This document shows, piece by piece, positions 1 through 5,460 of a stretch of 6,804 bases of DNA. The stretch comes from Verrucomicrobia bacterium UBA1412 (lineage in GTDB: Bacteria; Verrucomicrobiota; Verrucomicrobiia; Limisphaerales; UBA1412). The position numbers and the translations under genes are program-made. Within the stretch, counting starts at the first letter, position 1; the number at the start of each line of letters is the position of its first letter. The stretch is taken from NCBI GenBank assembly GCA_002305615.1, contig DBPU01000040.1, positions 154-6,957 on the forward strand. The letters run 5' to 3'. The notes beneath the pieces are model-generated. The model had not been told where the DNA came from. It did no database searches and worked only from the letters and a program-made list of their open reading frames with translations.

Positions 1-276
1 GCTCATTTTCAGGGCGGTTCCGGCCGGTACGGCGGGCGCTGACGGGGCAGCCGGTTTGGCGGCCGCAGGAGCTCCGGCGGGAGCGGCAGCAGCCGCGGCC
101 GGGGCAGAAGGTCTGCCCGGGGCTGCCGGCTTGGGAGGAAGACTGATACGAATCGTCTCCTTCTTGGTCTGCGGTGCCTTAGGCGGAACTACAACTGATT
201 CGGGTGCGCCCGGAGCCGGCGCAGGAGTGCCGGACTGCGGTGTCGTAGGGTTATTGCTATCCAAATTTTCTGTCAT
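1..276 (-). CDS. Ala/Pro-rich hypothetical protein, N-terminal part (runs off left edge)
   Basis: This is an open frame of 92 codons from ATG at 276, continuing past base 1 with no stop. The protein begins MTENLDSNNPTTPQSG, has a basic stretch KKETIRISLPPKP around residues 38-50, and then becomes almost pure Ala/Pro/Gly. An AGGA lies seven bases before the ATG. Proteins with an N-terminal KKETVR(I/V)xLPP-like motif followed by an A/P-rich linker are a recurrent uncharacterised type in Verrucomicrobia (recalled, not searched). No signal peptide is present and the visible part looks disordered, so any folded domain must lie beyond the edge. The high GC makes long open frames on the opposite strand, which should be ignored. 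I do not assign a function. Confidence 0.75.
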   Translation of the reverse strand, partial: MTENLDSNNPTTPQSGTPAPAPGAPESVVVPPKAPQTKKETIRISLPPKPAAPGRPSAPAAAAAAPAGAPAAAKPAAPSAPAVPAGTALKMS

Positions 277-292
277 ACAAAAATCCTGTCTC

Positions 293-321
293 ACTCTATC
301 TCCTCAGGAGGGGGGTGTCAA
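293..321 (-). promoter_or_regulatory. Sigma-70-like promoter for the leftward Ala/Pro-rich gene
   Basis: On the minus strand a perfect TTGACA (316-321) is followed, after 17 bases, by TAGAGT (293-298, 4 of 6 consensus). The predicted start at about 286 leaves only about 10 bases of leader before the ATG at 276, so the mRNA would be nearly leaderless and the AGGA would sit at its 5' end. A short dyad CTCCT-C-AGGAG (300-310) lies inside the spacer and could be an operator, but it is small enough to be chance. Confidence 0.45.
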
Positions 322-447
322 CCGAAAAAGTGCCCTTGAAAAGAGGTTTTTTTCGGAGTGTTTTTTGCCGAGGGAAAAGCCTTTCAGAGTCCGGGGATAC
401 TTTACTTTCTTATATGTAACTAATTTACGAAAGGAATGTTACGAACT

Positions 448-469
448 TTTTAAGAAAAATTTCTTAAAA
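448..469. promoter_or_regulatory. 22-bp A/T palindrome, candidate operator upstream of the PolX-like/HTH operon
   Basis: TTTTAAGAAA (448-457) and TTTCTTAAAA (460-469) are perfect inverted repeats separated by AA. The symmetry is complete over 10 bases per arm, and the site lies about 115 bases before the start codon at 585. It could be bound by a dimeric regulator, possibly the HTH protein encoded just downstream. A terminator is unlikely because both arms are A/T and no T-run follows. Confidence 0.4.
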
Positions 470-584
470 CACCTTGCGGATTCCTCCCTCCACGTGCTAC
501 GTTTCCAACGCTGCTCCGGGAATCTGCCTGTTTCCGGGTGGTTCGTGAAGCAGCAACTTTCACCCAATAAAGGAGATAAATGTT

Positions 585-1331
585 ATGAAACCTATAGAGA
601 ATACTTGTCTTGACCCCGGAACGTGGGTTGCCGGTCTTTTCCGGCCAAAGGAGCAATCCCTTACGCAAGAGGGAGTAGAGGATCCGGAGCTTGATTCGCT
701 CCTGGATTATATCTGGGAGGCGCCCCCGGAGCATCTGCCTCATTATCATTTTGCGAAGAGTGCGGCCCTGTTGCGGAGGAGCCTGCCCGAGTTTGCCCAT
801 ACTTTTCTGAAAGAGCATCTCAACTCTTTATGTTCGCGAGCCGCCTTGAGCGGCAGATTGCGACGATTGCCGAGGCGTACCTCGTTTTCGCGCTCCGAAG
901 AGCTGGATTTCGTCGTCACGCCTCATGGGTATGACGGCAAAGAGTCTTCACTCAATGGGAGCGCATTGCTTGGATTCCTGCGCTGCTATCAGCTTCTCTG
1001 GTTCCGGGGCTCGGCGCGGATAAAGCTCCGGTTCTCCGCTGCGCTGGGGCTTTACCACTACTCACTCCTGACGATCTACGGGAAGGTCCGCATCTGGGTG
1101 GTCCCGCCGGAGCGCTTCGGAATTGCACTGCTTCTGACGACGGGGCCGCAGCGGCATCTGGGCCTTCTCTCGCTGAGGGCCCGCCGGCTGGGATGCTCTG
1201 CGCTGATGCCCGAGGGTCTCTACACGGCCGCTCATCAGCTGCGCTCCGCCGAGGAAGAGGATATCTATGAGGCGCTGGGCCTGGAGTGGATCGCCCCGGA
1301 GAGCCGCGACGAAGAAAAGCTACCGGGTTAA
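585..1331 (+). CDS. DNA polymerase X (pol beta-like) palm-thumb protein, probably inactive
   Basis: This 248-aa cytoplasmic protein starts at ATG 585 with AGGAG nine bases upstream. Its second half follows the family X polymerase fold. GRLRR (90-94) matches the GSxRR loop. EELDFVV (105-111) matches the palm strand G-D-x-D-hh. VRIWVVPPERFG (168-179) matches the third palm strand. TTGP (185-188) matches FTGS. LRARRLGCSALMPEGLY (197-213) and EEEDIYEALGLEWIAPESRD (223-242) match the C-terminal thumb. Of the three pol beta metal ligands (D190, D192, D256), only the second remains (D108); the others are E106 and R169. The GS serine is R91. The 8-kDa lyase/HhH regions and the bacterial PHP domain are absent (usual bacterial PolX is about 570 aa). 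I infer a non-catalytic DNA or nucleotide-binding protein. It is followed 26 bases later by an HTH gene, probably in one operon. The fold assignment is fairly sure; the function is unknown. Confidence 0.7.
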   Translation: MKPIENTCLDPGTWVAGLFRPKEQSLTQEGVEDPELDSLLDYIWEAPPEHLPHYHFAKSAALLRRSLPEFAHTFLKEHLNSLCSRAALSGRLRRLPRRTSFSRSEELDFVVTPHGYDGKESSLNGSALLGFLRCYQLLWFRGSARIKLRFSAALGLYHYSLLTIYGKVRIWVVPPERFGIALLLTTGPQRHLGLLSLRARRLGCSALMPEGLYTAAHQLRSAEEEDIYEALGLEWIAPESRDEEKLPG

Positions 1332-1357
1332 CCGGGCCAGAGAACAGGGAGAAGAAC

Positions 1358-1606
1358 ATGAATGATTCAAATTCATCCGGGAAAGCCGAACCCCGGGAAA
1401 ATACGAAGCAACAGCCGGAGAAACCGGTCCTGCTCAAGCGCAAGGAGGCCGCCCGATTGCTGGGCGTGAGCATGATGCATATCTCGAACCTGATAGATGC
1501 GGGCCAATTGCGGGCAGTGAATCTGGCGACGCCCGGGAGCCGCTATCGGATGCTCAGGATACCGATCTCTGAGCTCAACCGGTTTGTCAGCGGCCGCGTG
1601 TTGTAA
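1358..1606 (+). CDS. Small excisionase/MerR-type helix-turn-helix DNA-binding protein
   Basis: This 82-aa protein starts at ATG 1358, chosen because AGGGAGA (1346-1352) sits five bases before it; the longer in-frame extension to 1286 would overlap the upstream gene and has no ribosome site. Residues 1-23 are polar and probably disordered. Residues 24-78 form an excisionase-type winged HTH: LLKRKEAARLLGVS (25-38) and HISNLIDAGQL (41-51) are the helix-turn-helix, and the wing plus end run SRYRMLRIPISELNRFV (61-77), where the R-x-x-R-I-P...L..F pattern is typical of the HTH_17/Xis group. Such proteins bind DNA as recombination directionality factors or as regulators. No integrase is in view, so regulation of, or cooperation with, the PolX-like partner is the simpler reading. 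It is probably co-transcribed with that gene. Confidence 0.75.
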   Translation: MNDSNSSGKAEPRENTKQQPEKPVLLKRKEAARLLGVSMMHISNLIDAGQLRAVNLATPGSRYRMLRIPISELNRFVSGRVL

Positions 1607-1971
1607 AGGAGGAATAGAAGAAGCTTTGAGAGGCGCCTTGGGGACGTTGAGATGTTATCTGACCGATAGTGAACGAAAAAGAGCAGTTTCTTCCAAAAAC
1701 TACTCCTAAATCTTTCAGGAAAAAACCAAAAATTCTCAATAGTTTTCAAGACATCTCTCGAGGCATTTTTTTATTTGCTGATTATTTCCGGAATCAGGAT
1801 ATTTCGTTGACAAAAATGTCAGCAGACGCAATACTCACGCATGTTTGGCTGGCGACGAGGATTTTGAGGACCCTATGAGGTTTGGTTCTTTGTTGTCAGC
1901 GAAAGAAGCTAATAAACTATATTGTGGTTTGTATACGCTATCTGTGGCACACACTACAAACGGAACAAATT
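1607..1971. other. AT-rich intergenic region between the HTH gene and the secreted repeat protein
   Basis: The gap is 365 bases long. It begins with an orphan Shine-Dalgarno (AAAGGAGG, 1605-1612) right after the HTH stop, then runs into AT-rich sequence without a clear terminator. The right half holds a promoter, two inverted repeats and a possible short upstream ORF (separate entries). A 69-codon GTG-started frame at 1669-1878 has no ribosome site, low-complexity content and contains the promoter, so I do not call it a gene. No RNA gene is recognisable. Confidence 0.55.
1778..1835 (+). promoter_or_regulatory. Promoter with two operator-like dyads, upstream of the secreted repeat protein
   Basis: A perfect TTGACA (1807-1812) is followed after 17 bases by AATACT (1830-1835, 4 of 6). 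The predicted start is near 1842, giving a leader of about 130 bases. Two dyads accompany it: CTGATT-8-AATCAG (1778-1783/1792-1797) just upstream of the -35, and TGACA-AAAA-TGTCA (1808-1812/1817-1821) covering the -35 itself. A repressor bound to the second would block polymerase directly. A weaker alternative start is TTGTTG-17-TAAACT (1890-1918). Confidence 0.45.
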
Positions 1972-1979
1972 ATGAATAA
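1875..1979 (+). CDS. Possible 34-aa upstream ORF overlapping the start of the secreted repeat protein
   Basis: ATG at 1875 has TGAGGA four bases before it and opens a frame MRFGSLLSAKEANKLYCG... that stops with TAA at 1977-1979, eight bases inside the next gene. The large gene's own ATG (1972) has only a weak GGA upstream. The arrangement fits translational coupling, in which ribosomes ending the short frame reinitiate at 1972. The peptide resembles nothing I recognise and has no attenuator-type codon run. It may be a chance frame. Confidence 0.25.
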   Translation: MRFGSLLSAKEANKLYCGLYTLSVAHTTNGTNYE

Positions 1980-4900
1980 AAAATATCTACTGACAGCTCT
2001 TGCTGTATGCGTTGCGGTTTCGGCCAGTTCTTCGCTTGCAGCGACGAAGCTGCTGAGCTCTGCCGATAACGCCATCGCCGTCGGCGGAAAAGTGAAGAAC
2101 AACAGTAACTACCCGGCCAATGAGGCCCCCGGTTACTTGACCGATCAGGACCCCAGCACGAAATATCTCAATGGTGGTCAAATTTTTACGGGCTTTATCA
2201 TCACACCCACTTATGGGGCGACGGTGATCAAGAGTATGCAGTTTAACACTGCTAACGACTCACCCGAGCGTGATCCGGCTACCTATGAGCTCTACGGTAC
2301 CAACGAAGAGATCAAGAGTACGGATAACAGCTTTGGAGATCAGGAGGAGTGGACTCTGATCTCTTCGGGTACTTTGAATCTGCCTGAAGAACGTCTGACG
2401 GCGAGCGAGTATTACTCCTTTGAAAACGAGGTCAGCTATACCTCCTATCGCATGATATTCCCGACACTGAAAGGTACGGGAGTCAGCATGCAGATAGGCG
2501 ATGTCCAGTTCTATGAAATGGCCAATCCGAATCCCGACGTGGGAGATTACGGTATTTTGAGTATTGCGGATTATGATGCGACCATCGCGATTCAGCTGCC
2601 GGTCGGCACCGATTCCGCATATAACACGAGCGACTGGAACGGAAGTCCTCCCGCCAACGCCATTGACTTGAACTATGTCAACCGCTATGCGAACTTTGCC
2701 AAGACCAATGTTGGTTTGGCGATTTGGCCCGCGGCCGGTTTGACCAAGCTCGAGAGCTTTAATATCTATACCTTTACCAACCGCCCTTCCTGCGACCCGG
2801 TAGCCTATCAGCTTTTCGGTACGCTTGATTTCCAGCAGAGCGCCGACAACAGCGCCGGAACCAATGAAACTTGGGTTCTCCTGGGCGAAGGTTCTCTGCA
2901 GACACCCGAGGCTCGTTCGACCTGGAGCCCTGAAGTGAGCGTTGATACTACTGAGTGGTATCGTGGTTACAAGCTGCTCTTCACCGAAATCCGCGATGCA
3001 GCGGCAACGGATGCGGAAGTGGTTCATATTTCCGAGCTGCAGTTCTACGGTCTCAAGGAAGATATCGGTATCGGGGAACCTCTTTTAATCCCCGGTGATA
3101 TCGCCCGTCCGATCAATGCCACCAAAGATATTCAATACATGACGACGAATTCTGCCAGCTCTTATCCGGCCGCGGAAAATCCTCCTCTGGTGATTGATGG
3201 AAGCGTCGATACCAAGTACCTAAATAGAGCCGGCGAGTATAGCGGTTTCATCGTGACGCCTTCGGCGCCTGCCGCTGTCAAGAGCTTCAAGATGTGGACG
3301 GCTAACGATGCGACTGAGCGCGATCCGGATGCCTATCAGATATGGGGAAGAAACACCGATTATACTGAGACGGATAACAGCATTTCCTTTGCAGAAGGTT
3401 GGACTCTGATCGCAGAAGGTGCGGTATCTCTGCCGACGACGCGCAAGGCTGAAGGCCCTCTGGTCGTCGTGGACAACAGTGCTTCTTACAAGCACTACCG
3501 GGTGATCTTCAACAGCTTGAGAACCAATGGCAACTCGCTCATGCAGTTGGCTGATATGCAGCTCTATTCCGATGAAGCGGGTACGGCGGGCATTCTGTCT
3601 GGTGGTAATACGATTATCGCCGTTCAGGCCTCCAAGCCGGCCTCCTATTCCGGAACGACTGAATCTCCTCAGCACACGATCGACGTAAATACCGCGACCA
3701 AGTATTACAACGGAGCGGGCACGGATTCGGGTATTATTTTCCTGCCGATGAATTCGAGCACGGTTGTGAAGGCGATCGAGCTGACCACGGCCAACGATTC
3801 GATGGAGCGCGACCCTGCCTCCTTCATCCTCTACGGTACGAACGAAGAGGTGGTGAGCCCGGATTACAGCCGCGGCAATGATGAGACTTGGGAAGAGATT
3901 GCATCCGGTGATCTGGTTATGCCCGAAGCACGCAAGACCAAGATGGAACAGCCGTTCATTTTCGAAAATGACAAGGCCTATTCCGCTTACAAGATTATAT
4001 TCCCGACTCTTCGCGGCAAAGACGGAGTACAGGAAGGCATCGGCCTCCAATTCTCTGAGATTCAGTTCTACGGAGACATTGTGAAAGCAGCCCCGGTGAA
4101 CCTGATTTCGAATCTCCGCGGCGATTTCTTCATTGCAGTGCGCAGTGCGTTCTCGCCTTCCTCCAAATACAACACCACTCCGCTGGAATCTCCTGCGATG
4201 GCGTTGGACGGTGACAAGAATACCAAGTATCTCAACGGAGGAAATTATACCAACAGTCTGGGTATGATCATTACTCCTGTTGCGGGCAAGAAAGCCATAA
4301 AGTATATGGAGTTCAATACCGCCAATGATGCGGATGGCCGCGACCCGAAGAGCTATAAGCTCTATGGAACAGATGACCCGATCACGAGCGAAGATAACAG
4401 CGATGGCTCTGCCGAAAACTGGACACTCGTTGCCGAAGGGGCACTTGAATTCCCGACTGAGCGTCTGTATACCGGATACACGGTCGAGCTTCCTGCAGCG
4501 ACGCCGGCCTTCACTTCCTGGAAGATTGTTTTCCCGACGATCCGGGGAGCCAATACAACCGATGGAGCCGTGCAGACTGCGATGCAGTATGCTGACATCC
4601 AGTTCATGACTCCGGAGTATGAGTATTTCCTCTCTGCCAGTGATTTCTCAGTAGCGGTCGGCAACTACATGTCCGGCAGCAGCTATCCTGCACAGGAAGG
4701 ACCCTTCGCAGTGGCGGATGGAAACATCAAGGTCAAGTACCTGAACTTCGGTGAGGCACGTTCGGGCTTCATTATCACCCCGACGGTGGCAATTACCCCC
4801 AATGCGCTCATGTACACCACGGCCAACGATTCTCCTGATCGCGACCCGGCGAGTGTTGAGGTCTACGGGACCGATGATCCGATCACCAGCCTGGATAACA

Positions 4901-5328
4901 GCGCCGGTATTGCGGAGAATTGGACACTGATTGCAGAAGGTGCTTTGGCAGCGGATGCCTTCCGTTACAGAAACTCCGGTATCCTCCGCTTCGAGAACGA
5001 TGTGTCTTATACCTCCTACAAGGTTCTCTTCCCGACGGTGAGAGATTCAGCAGTTGCCAACAGCATGCAGCTGGGTGAATTCTACCTCTACAGCTTGAGC
5101 GACACACCCGAGCCGGTTGAGCCGCCCGTACTGGCCTTTGCCGTCGTTGACGGGAAGCTGGTCCTGCGCTGGGCCGTCTCTTCTCAAGCCGTGTTGGAGG
5201 TATCTCCTCAAGCCTCAGGTGCAGCTTGGACTCTTGCTGGTGAACCGTTGCTTGATGCAGGAACCTACTACTATGAAGTGCCGATGAGCGCTGAGGCGTC
5301 CTACTTCAGATTGGTGGTGGCTCAGTAG
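1972..5328 (+). CDS. Secreted protein with six tandem discoidin-like repeats (candidate surface lectin/adhesin)
   Basis: The protein is 1118 aa. ATG 1972 is chosen over the upstream TTG at 1882 because it begins a textbook signal peptide: MNKKYLL, a hydrophobic core, then SSSLA with cleavage likely after A23. Six repeats of about 160-170 residues fill 24-1041. Each is a beta-rich unit with a ligand-loop motif (DxxTKYLNGG type), a central TANDxxERDPASYELYGTN motif, WTLIAEGxLxLP, then an ending such as MQxADxQFYG. The overall pattern resembles F5/8C (discoidin)-like galactose-binding domains of secreted Planctomycetes-Verrucomicrobia proteins. Residues 1044-1118 start with a PEPVEPP linker and end in a small beta module (LVLRWAVS...YFRLVV) common at verrucomicrobial C-termini. 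There are no catalytic motif, transmembrane anchor, LPXTG or PEP-CTERM signals. I infer glycan or surface binding outside the cell. The pseudopilin gene 132 bases downstream may be functionally linked. Confidence 0.85.
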   Translation: MNKKYLLTALAVCVAVSASSSLAATKLLSSADNAIAVGGKVKNNSNYPANEAPGYLTDQDPSTKYLNGGQIFTGFIITPTYGATVIKSMQFNTANDSPERDPATYELYGTNEEIKSTDNSFGDQEEWTLISSGTLNLPEERLTASEYYSFENEVSYTSYRMIFPTLKGTGVSMQIGDVQFYEMANPNPDVGDYGILSIADYDATIAIQLPVGTDSAYNTSDWNGSPPANAIDLNYVNRYANFAKTNVGLAIWPAAGLTKLESFNIYTFTNRPSCDPVAYQLFGTLDFQQSADNSAGTNETWVLLGEGSLQTPEARSTWSPEVSVDTTEWYRGYKLLFTEIRDAAATDAEVVHISELQFYGLKEDIGIGEPLLIPGDIARPINATKDIQYMTTNSASSYPAAENPPLVIDGSVDTKYLNRAGEYSGFIVTPSAPAAVKSFKMWTANDATERDPDAYQIWGRNTDYTETDNSISFAEGWTLIAEGAVSLPTTRKAEGPLVVVDNSASYKHYRVIFNSLRTNGNSLMQLADMQLYSDEAGTAGILSGGNTIIAVQASKPASYSGTTESPQHTIDVNTATKYYNGAGTDSGIIFLPMNSSTVVKAIELTTANDSMERDPASFILYGTNEEVVSPDYSRGNDETWEEIASGDLVMPEARKTKMEQPFIFENDKAYSAYKIIFPTLRGKDGVQEGIGLQFSEIQFYGDIVKAAPVNLISNLRGDFFIAVRSAFSPSSKYNTTPLESPAMALDGDKNTKYLNGGNYTNSLGMIITPVAGKKAIKYMEFNTANDADGRDPKSYKLYGTDDPITSEDNSDGSAENWTLVAEGALEFPTERLYTGYTVELPAATPAFTSWKIVFPTIRGANTTDGAVQTAMQYADIQFMTPEYEYFLSASDFSVAVGNYMSGSSYPAQEGPFAVADGNIKVKYLNFGEARSGFIITPTVAITPNALMYTTANDSPDRDPASVEVYGTDDPITSLDNSAGIAENWTLIAEGALAADAFRYRNSGILRFENDVSYTSYKVLFPTVRDSAVANSMQLGEFYLYSLSDTPEPVEPPVLAFAVVDGKLVLRWAVSSQAVLEVSPQASGAAWTLAGEPLLDAGTYYYEVPMSAEASYFRLVVAQ
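2041..5094 (+). repeat. Six tandem protein-domain repeats within the secreted protein
   Basis: Boundaries, by residue of the 1118-aa protein: R1 24-182, R2 192-360, R3 376-532, R4 540-701, R5 710-879, R6 884-1041. The TAND...RDP core starts at residues 93, 443, 606, 783 and 950 in R1, R3, R4, R5 and R6; in R2 it has drifted to TNRPSCDP (269-276). R5 and R6 share YGTDDPITS and AENWTL, and R1 and R4 share LYGTNEE and a FEN(E/D)...IFPTL block. At the DNA level even the matching segments differ at synonymous positions, so the repeats are old duplications kept by selection. Confidence 0.85.
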
Positions 5329-5342
5329 AGCCAGCCAAAGGA

Positions 5343-5379
5343 AATCCGTGTTGAAAAAATGACGGATTAGACGAATAAT
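5343..5379 (+). promoter_or_regulatory. Promoter of the pseudopilin gene with a dyad around the -35
   Basis: TTGAAA (5351-5356, 5 of 6) is followed after exactly 17 bases by AATAAT (5374-5379, 5 of 6). The predicted transcription start is near 5386, giving a 75-base leader. AATCCGT (5343-5349) and ACGGATT (5362-5368) form a 7-base perfect inverted repeat with a 12-base spacer that encloses the -35, so a regulator bound there could repress. Alternatively the dyad forms a weak hairpin at the 3' end of the upstream transcript. Confidence 0.5.
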
Positions 5380-5385
5380 GCAAAG

Positions 5386-5414
5386 GGACCTGGGGTTCTT
5401 GGAACCCCGGGTCC
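5386..5414 (+). promoter_or_regulatory. Very stable hairpin at the predicted 5' end of the pseudopilin mRNA
   Basis: GGACC-T-GGGGTTC (5386-5398), loop TTG, GAACCCC-G-GGTCC (5402-5414) gives a 13-pair stem with one U-G wobble. No T-run follows on either strand; the plus strand continues TTGTAAAAAAA, so it is not a standard intrinsic terminator. Because the predicted +1 of the adjacent promoter is base 5386, the hairpin would cap the pseudopilin transcript and could protect it from 5'-dependent decay. It could instead stop or trim the upstream mRNA. A second small hairpin CCGC-CCTGA-GCGG (5429-5441) lies before the ribosome site. Confidence 0.55.
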
Positions 5415-5460
5415 TTGTAAAAAAATCACCGCCCTGAGCGGAAATGATTTAGGAATATTT

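Larger units (their letters stand above)
277..584. other. Divergent intergenic region, AT-rich, no gene seen
   Basis: This 308-base gap separates two divergent genes. The left part holds the minus-strand promoter. The middle (about 400-470) is AT-rich and contains a 7-base direct repeat TTACGAA at 425-431 and 439-445 (14-base period) and a 22-base palindrome. I could not pick a convincing -35/-10 pair for the rightward operon; TATGTAACT near 412-420 is a possible -10 region without a good -35. The open frames crossing this gap on either strand lack family features and look like chance. Confidence 0.6.

Noticed and set aside
580..588. Minimal ORF ATG-TTA-TGA overlapping the PolX-like start codon
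   Set aside because: Two codons, only four bases from the Shine-Dalgarno; probably incidental to the proper ATG at 585.
56..613. Plus-strand open frame of 185 codons across the left edge and intergenic gap
   Set aside because: It is the complement of the Ala/Pro-rich gene plus non-coding DNA. It has no family features, and a real promoter and start on the other strand explain the region.
952..1473. Minus-strand open frame of 173 codons
   Set aside because: It is antisense to the PolX-like and HTH genes, has Ser/Arg/Pro-rich low-complexity content and no ribosome site, and the plus-strand genes have clear family motifs.
1669..1878. GTG-started 69-codon frame before the secreted protein
   Set aside because: No ribosome site, K/F-rich unstructured sequence, and it contains the TTGACA promoter and both dyads.
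2260..4050. Long minus-strand frames (2260-3027 and 3220-4050)
   Set aside because: They are antisense to the repeat domains. They arise because the repeats share codon patterns and show no recognisable domain.
5386..5414. Standard intrinsic terminator of the secreted-protein gene
   Set aside because: The stem is strong, but no T-run follows on either strand and the predicted pseudopilin start lies at its first base, so a 5' leader structure fits better.
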